Below, piece after piece: positions 20,098-29,000 of a stretch of DNA of 64,000 nucleotides (position 1 is its first letter; every line of letters begins with the position of its first letter). Both the position numbers and the translations under genes were made by a program. The stretch is from Streptomyces plumbidurans. GTDB lineage: Bacteria > Actinomycetota > Actinomycetes > Streptomycetales > Streptomycetaceae. Below the pieces are notes generated by a model that was not told the origin of the DNA, did not search any database, and saw only the letters and a list, made by a program, of their open reading frames with translations. Location: the NCBI RefSeq assembly GCF_019857225.1, contig NZ_JAFJSY010000039.1, positions 1-64,000 of the forward strand, given 5' to 3'.

Positions 20098-20203
20098 CGA
20101 CAGAACCTATCGGTGTGGGCGGGACAAAGATGTCGGCCAATCGTAATCGGGCGCCCTCGCCGCGATCACGCCGACTCCGCCGTTGGGGAACCCGGGGCGG
20201 TCC

Positions 20204-20365
20204 TCAGTCGTCCTTCTGCTTGTAACCCCGCATCAGGAACCACCCGGTGAGCGCGCACCCCACGATCATCACGATCAGCACGATCCGGAGCAGATTCCCC
20301 GGCCCTTGGTGCGGGGCGGCGCTCGCGGCCTCTGCGAGCCACGTGGCGGCTGCGGTGTGCTCCAT
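20204..20365 (-). CDS. Small single-pass membrane protein (53 aa)
   Basis: Short gene encoding a product that begins MEHTAAATWLAEAASAAPHQ, with one hydrophobic helix (LLRIVLIVMIVGCALTGWFL) and a charged tail MRGYKQKDD. An AAGGAG ribosome-binding site lies a few bases before the ATG. It is divergent from the M48 peptidase gene and in the same direction as nadD. Topology again suggests a cytoplasmic C terminus. Function unknown. Confidence 0.7.
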   Translation of the reverse strand: MEHTAAATWLAEAASAAPHQGPGNLLRIVLIVMIVGCALTGWFLMRGYKQKDD

Positions 20366-20490
20366 GGTGCTGGACTCCTTCGGTGTAGTGCCCGTCCACG
20401 GTAACTCCGCCTAGGCTGGTGCTTGCTTCGGGGGCGCGTAAGGCCGCACAAGGGCCCGCACGGGGCCACTCACACGCACATGGGGGACAC

Positions 20491-21591
20491 ATGTCCGACG
20501 ACGGCCACGAGCACAACGGACCCGAGAACGTACCGAGCAGGCAGCGCAGGCGCTTCCCCGGTATCTCCTCGCGTGCGTACGAGCACCCGGCCGACCGCTC
20601 CGCCCTGGTCGCGCTGCGCAAGCTGAGCGGCTTCGACACGGTCTTCAAGGCGCTCAGCGGGCTGCTGCCCGAGCGCAGTCTCCGGCTGCTGTTCCTGTCC
20701 GACTCGGTGCGAGTCTCGGACGAGCAGTTCGCGCACCTCAACGACATGCTGCGGGACGCCTGTTACATCCTGGACCTGGAGAAGGTCCCGCCGATGTACG
20801 TCAACCAGGACCCGCAGCCGAACGCCATGTGCATCGGCCTGGACGAGCCGATCATCGTGGTCACCACCGGGCTCGTCGAGCTGCTCGACGAGGAGGAGAT
20901 GCGGGCGGTCGTCGGGCACGAGGTGGGCCACGCCCTGTCCGGCCACTCCGTGTACCGCACGATCCTGCTGTTCCTGACCCAGCTGGCGATCCGGGTCGCC
21001 TGGATCCCGCTCGGCAACCTCGCGATCATGGCGATCGTGACGGCACTGCGCGAGTGGTTCCGCAAGTCGGAGCTCTCCGCCGACCGGGCGGGGCTGCTGG
21101 TCGGGCAGGACCTGCGGGCCTCGATGCGCGGCCTGATGAAGATCGCCGGCGGCAACCACCTGCACGAGATGAACGTGGACGCCTTCCTCAAGCAGGCCGA
21201 GGAGTACGAGGCGGGCGGCGACCTGCGCGACTCCGTGCTGAAGATCCTGAATGTGCTGCCGCGGACCCACCCCTTCACCACCGTCCGCGCGGCCGAGCTG
21301 AAGAAGTGGGCCGAGTCCCGCGACCACCAGCGGATCATGGACGGCCACTACCCGCGCCGCGACGAGGACAAGAACACCTCCGTCTCCGATTCCTTCCGCG
21401 AGTCCGCGGCGAGCTACGCCGGCCATGTGAAGAGTTCCAAGGACCCCCTGATGAAGCTCGTCAGCGACATCGCCGGCGGCGCCGGGGGCCTGGGCGGGCG
21501 CGTGCGGCGCGGCTTCGACGGGTTCACGGGCTCGTCGACCTCGCAGGAGCACCCCCCGAAGGACGAGCCGCCCACGGAGGAGGAACACTGA
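20491..21591 (+). CDS. M48 family zinc metallopeptidase
   Basis: The 366-residue protein carries the zinc-binding HEVGH at residues 143-147 (AVVGHEVGHALSGHS) and a third-ligand Glu in KSELSADRAGLL. Hydrophobic stretches at about 155-190 (TILLFLTQLAIRVAWIPLGNL) are membrane-associated. The C-terminal third is polar with a Gly-rich segment GGAGGLGGRVRRG and an acidic end. M48 proteins of the HtpX/Ste24 type degrade or process membrane proteins. A GGGGGAC site precedes the ATG. The M48 fold is certain; the substrate is unknown. Confidence 0.9.
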   Translation: MSDDGHEHNGPENVPSRQRRRFPGISSRAYEHPADRSALVALRKLSGFDTVFKALSGLLPERSLRLLFLSDSVRVSDEQFAHLNDMLRDACYILDLEKVPPMYVNQDPQPNAMCIGLDEPIIVVTTGLVELLDEEEMRAVVGHEVGHALSGHSVYRTILLFLTQLAIRVAWIPLGNLAIMAIVTALREWFRKSELSADRAGLLVGQDLRASMRGLMKIAGGNHLHEMNVDAFLKQAEEYEAGGDLRDSVLKILNVLPRTHPFTTVRAAELKKWAESRDHQRIMDGHYPRRDEDKNTSVSDSFRESAASYAGHVKSSKDPLMKLVSDIAGGAGGLGGRVRRGFDGFTGSSTSQEHPPKDEPPTEEEH

Positions 21592-21618
21592 GCGCCTCCG
21601 GGCGACTGCTCCGCCCTC

Positions 21619-21648
21619 AGGGGCGCGGGGAACTGCGCGACCGGCCCC
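21619..21648. repeat. Dispersed Streptomyces-type intergenic repeat, copy 2
   Basis: Shares AGGGGCGCGGGGAACTGCGC exactly with the copy at 2167-2196, then diverges (GACC versus GCCC). It lies between two convergent genes, where it could act as a terminator-like hairpin. Confidence 0.55.
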
Positions 21649-21708
21649 CACCGGGCCGCGGTGGACGACCGGCCGTGCGCGTCCGGTGGGCAGCCCCCTG
21701 CGCCCCCG

Positions 21709-22779
21709 TCACACCTTTGGCTGCGCCCCGGTGGCCAACGTCCCGCACAAAGCCGTGAACCCGCCCGTCGCGTACGGGTCGGTGCCTGCCGGGCCGCCCG
21801 CCCTGGCCGTCTGGCCCGCCAGCAGCGGGCGCAGGTGGTTCGTCGAGTCCTCGGCGCAGGACAGCGGGCCGGCCTGCACATAGGAGACGGTCAGCTGGGC
21901 CTGGCGCAGCCGCAGGTCGTCGCGGTCGAAGCGGAAGTGCAGCTCGCGCCGGACGGTGAACAGCGAGGCCTGCGCCTTGGCGCCCGAGCCGGTCGGCCTG
22001 AGGGCGTAGACGAAGGTGTGGTCCGCGGTGACCTCGAGCGTCGAGGCGTCGGTCTCGGCGACCTGCAGGCTGCCCTGGACGCGGATCCTGTCGTCGGCGA
22101 GCTCGGCGCGGGTCTGGTCGAAGCGAACCAGCCATCCGGTGGGCTGGTGCCGCCCGTCGGCCGCCGGATGCTCGAAACTCTGGTCGAACTGGTCGAGTTG
22201 GGCGCCGTCGAGCAGGACGCGCACGACATGGACGTCCTGGCCGCCGATGACCTCGGGATACAGCGCGGACTTCACGATGTAGTCCTTGGCCGCGCTCAGG
22301 GCGGCGACCACCTGGCTGTCCGAGAAGTGCGCGGTGCGCCGGGCGGCGGGCAGCGGAATGCCCTCGGCGCCGATGCGGAACCGCGCGGCCGGGCTGTGCG
22401 CGTACAGGAACTCGGGATCGGTGGCGCCCGGCACGCGGCCCTGCGGGGAGAGCGGGATGACGGTCATCCGCAGGGGTTCCACGGGCTGCCGGGCGACGGG
22501 GGTCTGGTACGGGTGGCGCACGCCCATGTAGATCGCGGTGCCGAAGGCCACCGCGATCAGCAGGACGAGGATCAGCGCCTGCCGGGACAGGCCCCGGTGC
22601 AGCGGCGGACGGCGGCGCACGGCGGGCGCGTGGTCGGCCATGCGCTCTTGCGCGGAGAACTCCTGGAGGCGGGCAGCACGGACGAACGACTCGTCGAACA
22701 CGACGGATCGGTACTCGTCCTCGCCACCTCCGGGGGCGCCCTCGGGTGTCCCCTCAGGTGGGTCTCCAGGCCCTCCCAT
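21709..22779 (-). CDS. Conserved single-pass membrane protein (356 aa)
   Basis: The product has a cytoplasmic N-terminal segment with the motif EYRSVVFDESFVRAARLQEF and one membrane helix at about residue 70 (ALILVLLIAVAFGTAIYMGV). A 260-residue extracytoplasmic domain follows that I cannot assign to a family. The same N-terminal motif occurs in the next gene upstream, so the two probably share a cytoplasmic partner. The locus corresponds in my memory to SCO2583 of S. coelicolor. No catalytic motif is visible; two Cys (SCAEDS and LCGTL) near the C terminus could form a disulphide. Confidence 0.8.
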   Translation of the reverse strand: MGGPGDPPEGTPEGAPGGGEDEYRSVVFDESFVRAARLQEFSAQERMADHAPAVRRRPPLHRGLSRQALILVLLIAVAFGTAIYMGVRHPYQTPVARQPVEPLRMTVIPLSPQGRVPGATDPEFLYAHSPAARFRIGAEGIPLPAARRTAHFSDSQVVAALSAAKDYIVKSALYPEVIGGQDVHVVRVLLDGAQLDQFDQSFEHPAADGRHQPTGWLVRFDQTRAELADDRIRVQGSLQVAETDASTLEVTADHTFVYALRPTGSGAKAQASLFTVRRELHFRFDRDDLRLRQAQLTVSYVQAGPLSCAEDSTNHLRPLLAGQTARAGGPAGTDPYATGGFTALCGTLATGAQPKV

Positions 22780-22891
22780 ACCTTCAGGGTAGGTCTCCGG
22801 GACCCGCGGTAAACGCCCTGCTGCACGACAACTTCTGACAGGTTCTCACCAGGTTCCGACAGCGGTGCCGGGGGGCGGTTCCGGGCGCCGC

Positions 22892-23467
22892 TCAGGGGCT
22901 GCGCGGGATCACCGGGATGGCGGGCTGGGAGGTGTCGACGGAAGCGGAGGGGGCCGACGCGCTGCCCTGTTCCAGGCCGGTCGAGGCGGGCGGTGGCACC
23001 TGGTCCCGGTTGCCCGAGGAGGCGCCGCGGTAGACCGCCGCGAAGGCCAGCGCGACCATGCCGATGCCCATCACGATGGCGAGCATCCAGGCGACGGGGC
23101 GGTGCCAGCGGACCTGCTTCCCGTACGTCCCCGAGGTGCCGTAGCGGCCTTCGAGGACGTCGGCGTCGTCCAGGTCGTCGAACTCGGGATCATGGCCGAA
23201 ACCGGTGCGGTCGTCGGAGCCGAACCCTTCCTCGTACCGCTCGCCCCTGGCGTGGGCCCGGCGGGCTTCCGCCTCGGAGGCCTCGGCTCTGGCCTGGGCG
23301 GCGGCAAGGAGGCGTTCGACGGCGGTGGGCTCGTGCACCACGGCCGCCCGTACGAAGGCCTCGTCGAACACCACGGAGGCGAACTCTTCGTCCGACACCC
23401 CGCGGTCGTGGTCGTCGTCGGGCTCCCAGCCGTCAGGGAACGGCGTGCCCCCCACGTCCTCCGGCAC
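22892..23467 (-). CDS. Conserved single-pass membrane protein (191 aa) related to its neighbour
   Basis: The product has an acidic N terminus with EEFASVVFDEAFVRAAVVHE, the same motif as in the downstream gene. A helical Ala/Glu/Arg-rich region follows (ERLLAAAQARAEASEAEARRAH), then a membrane helix (VAWMLAIVMGIGMVALAFAA) and a short extracytoplasmic Pro/Ser tail. I chose the GTG giving VPEDVGGTPF; the upstream reading frame looks non-coding and the start is only moderately supported. By position it should be the SCO2584-type protein, reported to my memory as a partner in Streptomyces spore-wall synthesis. Confidence 0.75.
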   Translation of the reverse strand: MPEDVGGTPFPDGWEPDDDHDRGVSDEEFASVVFDEAFVRAAVVHEPTAVERLLAAAQARAEASEAEARRAHARGERYEEGFGSDDRTGFGHDPEFDDLDDADVLEGRYGTSGTYGKQVRWHRPVAWMLAIVMGIGMVALAFAAVYRGASSGNRDQVPPPASTGLEQGSASAPSASVDTSQPAIPVIPRSP

Positions 23468-23535
23468 ATGTCCAGAGTAGACCTGGGGGGTCAATTTGGG
23501 CAGACGGTATGGAAATTCATCCGCCTGCCCGGATC

Positions 23536-24822
23536 TCAGCGCCGGATGTGGCCGTCGCCGGTGACGATGTACTTGGTGCTGGTCAGCTCCGGCAGCCCCA
23601 TCGGACCGCGCGCGTGCAGCTTCTGCGTGGAGATGCCGATCTCGGCGCCGAAGCCGAACTGGCCGCCGTCGGTGAAGCGGGTCGAGGCGTTCACGGCGAC
23701 CGTGGTGGAGTCGACCAGCTTGGTGAAGCGGCGGGCGGCCTGCTGGGAGGAGGTCACGATCGCCTCGGTGTGACCGGACGACCACAGCCGGATGTGCTGG
23801 ACCGCCCGGTCCAGCGAGTCGACGACGGCGGCGGCGATGTCGTAGGAGAGGTACTCGGTGTCCCAGTCCTCCGGGGTGGCCTCGACGACGGTCGCCTTGG
23901 AGTCCTTGGCGTACGCCAGCACACGCGGGTCGGCGTGCACGGTCACCCCGGCCTCGGCGAGGGCGTCCAGGGCGCGCGGCACGAACTCGGCGGCGATGTC
24001 CTGGTGCACGAGGAGGGTCTCGGCGGCGTTGCAGACGCTGGGCCGCTGGGCCTTGGAGTTGATCAGGATGTCGATCGCCATGTCGAGGTCGGCGGCCGCG
24101 TCGACGTAGACGTGGCAGTTGCCGACACCGGTCTCGATCACGGGGACGGTGGACTCCGCGACGACCGTCTGGATCAGGGAGGCGCCGCCGCGCGGGATCA
24201 GGACGTCGACCAGGCCGCGGGCGCGCATCAGCTCGCGCACGCTCTCGCGGCTCTCGCCGGGCACGAGCTGAACGGCGTCGGCGGGCAGCCCCGCGCCCCC
24301 GACGGCGTCCCGCAGGACCCTGACCAGGGCGGTGTTGGACTCGTAGGCGGAGGCGGAGCCGCGCAGCAGGACCGCGTTGCCGGACTTGAGGCAGAGGGCG
24401 GCGGCGTCCACGGTCACGTTCGGGCGGGCCTCGTAGATGATGCCGACGACGCCGAGCGGGACGCGGACCTGGCGCAGGTCGATGCCGTTCGGGAGGGTCG
24501 AGCCGCGCACGACCTCGCCGACCGGGTCGGGCAGGGCGGCGACGTCCCGCACGTCGGAGGCGATGGCGCGCACCCGCTCCGGGGTGAGCGTGAGCCGGTC
24601 GATGATGGCCTCGCTGGTGCCGTTCTCGCGGGCCTTGGCGATGTCCTTGGCGTTGGCCTCGACGATCTCGCTCGTACGGACCTCCAGGGCGTCCGCGATG
24701 GCGAGCAGCGCGTCGTCCTTCTCCGCGCGGGGCAGCGGGGCGAGGTCCGCGGCGGCGGACTTGGCGCGGTAGGCGGCCTGCGTGACCGGGGACATCGAGT
24801 CGTACGGCGAGAGCGTGGTCAT
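23536..24822 (-). CDS. proA: Gamma-glutamyl phosphate reductase
   Basis: The 428-residue enzyme reduces gamma-glutamyl phosphate to the semialdehyde with NADPH, the second step of proline synthesis. The aldehyde-dehydrogenase-like catalytic Cys lies in [13 protein letters not shown]. Family segments [39 protein letters not shown] and [20 protein letters not shown] are intact. The start [10 protein letters not shown] is the first good ATG. proB lies about 0.75 kb upstream on the same strand, with one short conserved gene between. Confidence 0.97.
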   Translation of the reverse strand: MTTLSPYDSMSPVTQAAYRAKSAAADLAPLPRAEKDDALLAIADALEVRTSEIVEANAKDIAKARENGTSEAIIDRLTLTPERVRAIASDVRDVAALPDPVGEVVRGSTLPNGIDLRQVRVPLGVVGIIYEARPNVTVDAAALCLKSGNAVLLRGSASAYESNTALVRVLRDAVGGAGLPADAVQLVPGESRESVRELMRARGLVDVLIPRGGASLIQTVVAESTVPVIETGVGNCHVYVDAAADLDMAIDILINSKAQRPSVCNAAETLLVHQDIAAEFVPRALDALAEAGVTVHADPRVLAYAKDSKATVVEATPEDWDTEYLSYDIAAAVVDSLDRAVQHIRLWSSGHTEAIVTSSQQAARRFTKLVDSTTVAVNASTRFTDGGQFGFGAEIGISTQKLHARGPMGLPELTSTKYIVTGDGHIRR

Positions 24823-24895
24823 GGGGGAAGCGTAGTGCGCCCCGGGGGGCCGTCCACCGGGCATCCCAAACCCCGAGACACCCGCCGAAGGCGCC

Positions 24896-25381
24896 CTAAA
24901 AGGGGTGCACGCCCACCGGACTCGCGGGCGGCGGGCCGAAGCCCTCGGCGACCCGCAGGTGGTAGGTCTCGCGATCGATGACCTCCAGGCCGACGATCTC
25001 CCAGGGCGGCAGCTTGGCGGTCTGGCGGTGCTCGCCCCACAGGCGCAGCGCTACGGCGGCGGCGTCGTGCAGGTCGCGGGCCTCTTCCCAGTAGCGGATC
25101 TCCGCGTGGTCGTTGGCGTACCTGCTGGTCAGCAGAAAGGGGTGGTCGTGGGCGAGCTGTTCGAGGCCGCGCCGCACCTCCTTCAGGGGGGCCTCCTCGC
25201 CGGAGACGCTGAGGGTGACGTGCCACAGGCGCGGCAGGTCCTCCGGCCCTTCGTACCGGTCGCCGGTCGCGACGCTGGTCAGGGCGCGCTCCTCGCCGAC
25301 CGCGCGGGAGACGGCACTCCTGGCGCCCCGGGCGCCCCCGGTGCCGCCTCGGGACACCGTCCCAGGGCGCACTCGTCTCAC
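24896..25381 (-). CDS. Conserved hypothetical protein between proB and proA (161 aa)
   Basis: The core [59 protein letters not shown] and [14 protein letters not shown] forms a compact alpha/beta domain. No catalytic motif is recognised. I chose the GTG giving [10 protein letters not shown] because AAGGAGG lies five bases before it; the first 35 residues are then Gly/Arg-rich and less like a folded domain. It lies between proB and proA in the same direction, as in other Streptomyces I remember. The conserved location hints at a link to proline metabolism or simply an old operon. Confidence 0.75.
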   Translation of the reverse strand: MRRVRPGTVSRGGTGGARGARSAVSRAVGEERALTSVATGDRYEGPEDLPRLWHVTLSVSGEEAPLKEVRRGLEQLAHDHPFLLTSRYANDHAEIRYWEEARDLHDAAAVALRLWGEHRQTAKLPPWEIVGLEVIDRETYHLRVAEGFGPPPASPVGVHPF

Positions 25382-25571
25382 GACGGCCTCCTTCACGCGA
25401 CGGCCGAGCAGCGCTCGTACCGAATGTGTCCCTGGGACAAAGTTGAGCAGGCCGCAAGGGTTCGCGGGGCGCTTTTGCGGAACGTCCACCTCAGGGCGAC
25501 TCGTGAAACGGGCGTTCCCCCTGTTTTCGGCCACTGCTCGGCGTGGCGTGTGTTTCGTGTGTGCGCGGCTG

Positions 25572-26678
25572 TCAGGGATGCAGCAGCACCAGGTCGTCCC
25601 GGTGCACGACCTCGCGTTCGTAGGCCGGGCCCAGCTCGCGTGCCAGCTCTCGCGTCGAACGCCCGAGCAGCTGGGGGATCTCCTTGGCGTCGAAGTTGAC
25701 GAGTCCGCGGGCCACCGCGCGGCCCTCCCCGTCGCGCAGCTCGACCGGGTCCCCGGCGCTGAACTCGCCCTCCACGGCGGCGATTCCGGCCGGCAGCAAC
25801 GAGGTGCGGCGCTCGACCACCGCTCGCACCGCGCCGTCGTCCAGGGTGAGCGAGCCCTGCGGGGTGGAGGCGTGCTGCAGCCACAGCAGCCGGTCGGCGG
25901 AGCGCTTGCCCGCCGGGTGGAAGTAGGTGCCGGTGTCCTTGCCCGCCAGGGCGTCGGCCGCGTGGACGGCGCTGGTCAGCACGACGGGGATGCCGGCGGC
26001 GGCCGCGATCCGGGCGGCCTCGACCTTGGTGACCATGCCGCCGGTGCCCACGCCCGCCTTGCCCGCGCTGCCGATCTCCACGTGCGCCAGGTCCTGCGGT
26101 CCGCGCACCTGCGCTATCCGCGAGGTGCCGGGTTTCGCGGGGTCGCCGTCGTAGACGCCGTCGACGTCGGAGAGCAGCACCAGCAGGTCGGCGTGGACGA
26201 GGTGGGCGACGAGTGCGGCCAGCCGGTCGTTGTCGCCGAAGCGGATCTCGTCGGTGGCGACGGTGTCGTTCTCGTTGACGACGGGCAGGGCGCCCATCGC
26301 GAGCAGCTTGTCGAGGGTGCGCGAGGCGTTGCGGTGGTGGGCGCGGCGGCTCATGTCGTCGGAGGTGAGCAGCACCTGGCCGACCCGGACGCCGTAGCGG
26401 GCGAAGGAGGCGGTGTAGCGGGCGACGAGCAGGCCCTGGCCGACGCTGGCGGCGGCCTGCTGGCGGGCGAGGTCACGGGGGCGGCGGCGCAGGCCCAGTG
26501 GGGAGAGTCCGGCGGCGATGGCGCCGGAGGAGACCAGGACGATCTCCTTCTCTCCCCCGCTGCGGCTCTTGGCGAGTACGTCGACGAGCGCGTCGACCCG
26601 GTCGGCGTCCAGACCGCCGGCGGCGGTGGTCAGCGACGAGGAACCCACCTTGACGACGATCCTGCGGGCCTTGCTCAC
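25572..26678 (-). CDS. proB: Glutamate 5-kinase with C-terminal PUA domain
   Basis: The 368-residue enzyme phosphorylates glutamate for proline synthesis. The amino-acid-kinase domain has ARRIVVKVGSSSLTT, VLVSSGAIAAGLSPLG, PVVNENDTVATDEIRFGDND and SDVDGVYDGDP. The PUA domain occupies about the last 85 residues (AVEGEFSAGDPVELRDGEGR to EIPQLLGRSTREL). The GTG start at VSKARRIVVK is the family-like beginning. In Streptomyces obgE normally sits directly upstream; here it is about 11 kb away behind the envelope-polymer block. Confidence 0.96.
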   Translation of the reverse strand: MSKARRIVVKVGSSSLTTAAGGLDADRVDALVDVLAKSRSGGEKEIVLVSSGAIAAGLSPLGLRRRPRDLARQQAAASVGQGLLVARYTASFARYGVRVGQVLLTSDDMSRRAHHRNASRTLDKLLAMGALPVVNENDTVATDEIRFGDNDRLAALVAHLVHADLLVLLSDVDGVYDGDPAKPGTSRIAQVRGPQDLAHVEIGSAGKAGVGTGGMVTKVEAARIAAAAGIPVVLTSAVHAADALAGKDTGTYFHPAGKRSADRLLWLQHASTPQGSLTLDDGAVRAVVERRTSLLPAGIAAVEGEFSAGDPVELRDGEGRAVARGLVNFDAKEIPQLLGRSTRELARELGPAYEREVVHRDDLVLLHP

Positions 26679-26914
26679 GGCCTGCCTTGCCCCTGCCACC
26701 TTGGTCTTCCGTCCCCTCGCGCATTCCGGCTTCCCGACCGGCAATCTACGCGAAGGGGACCGGGTCTCGCGTGCCGGTCCAGTTGCCGGACAGACATGAC
26801 GTAACCGTTTGCTCACGCATTGCGCACGGCAAAAAGGTTGCACTGGTTGCCTATAGAAATCAAAGTGCAGGTAAATCTAGTTTGAACGATGTGCAACCCA
26901 ACGAAGTTCGCCGT

Positions 26915-28297
26915 GTGAAGCGCATCCTGCTGCGCTCGGGCAAGAGTCCCTTCGACGTCTTTCCCGTGGAGGAGGCCCTCCATCAGGACGTCATCGCCAC
27001 CAACTCCGGCAATCTGATCTTCAGTGACGCCGCCCACAAGATCCTCGAGGCACCCGGCACCGAGGTCGTGGCGAACGGCATGCGGACCGATGTGGCGGCG
27101 GCGGAGCAGATCAACGAGGAGTACGACGCCTTCGTCGTGCCGCTGGCCAACGCGTTCCGGCCCTCGTTCGAGATCTCGTTGAAGCGGCTGACCCGGTTGA
27201 TCAGCAGACTGCGGATCCCGGTCGTGGTGGTGGGCATCGGCGCGCAGGCCGGGTTGAACTACAACGCGGCGCGGCTGAAGCCGATGGAGGAGTCGGTGCG
27301 CGCCTTCGTCTCGGCGGTCCTCGACCGCAGCGCCTCCATCGGGGTGCGCGGGGAGTTCACCGAGAAGTACCTCAAGGACCTGGGGTACCGCGACGTCGAG
27401 GTGATCGGCTGCCCGTCGCTGTTCATGTACGGCAAGGAACTCGCCGTGGACAAGCGGGCGCCGGCGCTGACCGCCGACTCCCGCATCGCGATCAACGGGT
27501 CGCACAGCGTGGTGCAGAAGCAGGGCCTGGACAAGCTCATCGAGCGCACCCACGCCCGCTATCCGAACCTGACCTTCGTCGGCCAGAACCTCAGCGACGC
27601 ACGGCAGTTGCACTGGCGGGACCTGTCCCACCCGAACGCCGCCGTGACGGGGATACCGACGCATCCCGACCACCCGATGTTCCGCGAGGACAAGGTCCGC
27701 GTGTACGTCGACCCGGTGACCTGGATCGACGACCTGCGCGACTACGACTTCTCCTTCGGCTCCCGCATCCACGGCAACATCGCCGCGCTGCTCGCGGGCA
27801 CACCCGCCACCGTGCTGTGCGGCGACTCGCGGACGCTGGAGCTGTGCCGGTACTTCGAGATCCCGCACCGCCGCATCGACAAGCAGACCCCGGGGCTCGA
27901 TCCCGCGCAGTTGTACGAGGAGGCCGACTTCACCGGTCTGACCGGCAATCACCTGGAGCGCTTCGAGCGGTTCACGGGCTTCCTGGAGCGCAACGGCCTG
28001 GAGAACACGTTCACGCACGGCGACGGCGGCGCCGCCTTCGAGGCCCGCCTGCGCTCCCTGGACTTCCCGCCCGGCGTCCGCCCCTGGAACGACACCGACA
28101 TCACCTCCCTGACCTCCCGCTTCGGCTGGCTGCACACCCGCATCAGCGAACTGACCCTGGACAACGCCCAGTTGAAGCGAGAACTGGAGCGGAGGGCCGC
28201 CAAAACGGCCACCCCGGGCTCATCCTCCGTCTACCGCCGCGCCAGAAGCGCAGTGGGCCGCCCCATCCGCCGCGCACTGCAGGCCGGTAAGCAGTAG
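26915..28297 (+). CDS. Polysaccharide pyruvyl transferase family protein
   Basis: The 460-residue protein has the pyruvyl-transferase layout: N-terminal KRILLRSGKSPFDVFPVEEA, a central PVVVVGIGAQAGLN, RSASIGVRGEFTEKYL, VEVIGCPSLFMYG and the conserved DFSFGSRIHGNIAALLAG. A predicted coiled coil ends the protein (LTLDNAQLKRELERRAAK). Such enzymes put ketal-linked pyruvate from PEP onto sugars of wall or capsular polymers. The GTG start was chosen because KRILLRSG fits a strand start. The roughly 130 bases upstream are unusually AT-rich and should hold the promoter. It diverges from proB and opens the envelope block. Confidence 0.85.
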   Translation: MKRILLRSGKSPFDVFPVEEALHQDVIATNSGNLIFSDAAHKILEAPGTEVVANGMRTDVAAAEQINEEYDAFVVPLANAFRPSFEISLKRLTRLISRLRIPVVVVGIGAQAGLNYNAARLKPMEESVRAFVSAVLDRSASIGVRGEFTEKYLKDLGYRDVEVIGCPSLFMYGKELAVDKRAPALTADSRIAINGSHSVVQKQGLDKLIERTHARYPNLTFVGQNLSDARQLHWRDLSHPNAAVTGIPTHPDHPMFREDKVRVYVDPVTWIDDLRDYDFSFGSRIHGNIAALLAGTPATVLCGDSRTLELCRYFEIPHRRIDKQTPGLDPAQLYEEADFTGLTGNHLERFERFTGFLERNGLENTFTHGDGGAAFEARLRSLDFPPGVRPWNDTDITSLTSRFGWLHTRISELTLDNAQLKRELERRAAKTATPGSSSVYRRARSAVGRPIRRALQAGKQ

Positions 28298-29000
28298 CTC
28301 TGGCGGACCGGGCACAGCTCCGGCGAGGGGCAAGGGCCGTGCGGGACCCCGCACAAACGCAAGCGCCCTGCCACCCGCCTCACGAAAGCGTCCCGACCGG
28401 GCCGGACGCCGCTGCCGCGCAGGGCCAGGGTCGTGCGGGGCGCTCGGCCGGGCCCCGGCGCTGACCCGAACCGGTGAGGCAATGGCAACCCGATGCCGAT
28501 CCGGCCCGACTCGGCATCCGTACGACGACACCGCCTCCCGGGCTCACCGCAGCGGCCGCCGACTCACAGAGGCCTCCTGCGCGCGGCCCGGAGGGCGACG
28601 GCCCGCGCCGATCCGGCTCGACTCGGCACCCGTATGACGAACCCGGCTGACCGCAGCGGCCGTCGGCGCACGAACACGCCCCGCCCCGGCCGAGCGGCAG
28701 CACCCCGCCCACGCCGACCCGTCAGCCCGCTCCACCACGCCCGGCGCGCATCGCCGACAGACCAAGGGACCGCGACCGGTCCGGCCGGACTCGGCACCCG
28801 TACGACAGCCATCCCAACCCGGCTCACCGCAGCGCCCGCCGACACCAGAACACGCCCCGTCCCGGCCACGCCGCAGTACCCCGCTCGTGCCGGAACCGCC
28901 GCGCCCGGCACCCCTCGCGAGCCGCCCAGGGGCGCATGCCGCCCCGCAGCAGCCGCCCCCGCTCAGGCACCTCCCGTCGAGCCGGCGGCAGCACCCCCCT
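28298..29000. other. GC-rich non-coding gap with three degenerate repeat units
   Basis: No convincing gene. Open frames on both strands are low-complexity Arg/Pro/Ala and conflict with each other. Three imperfect copies of a unit starting with CCGACTCGGCAyCCGTAyGA-like sequence and continuing into CTCACCGCAGCGGCCGCCG-like sequence begin near 28498, 28612 and 28777. They are separated by 114 and 165 bases and degrade toward their ends. It may be a decayed gene or an intergenic repeat array. Confidence 0.5.
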
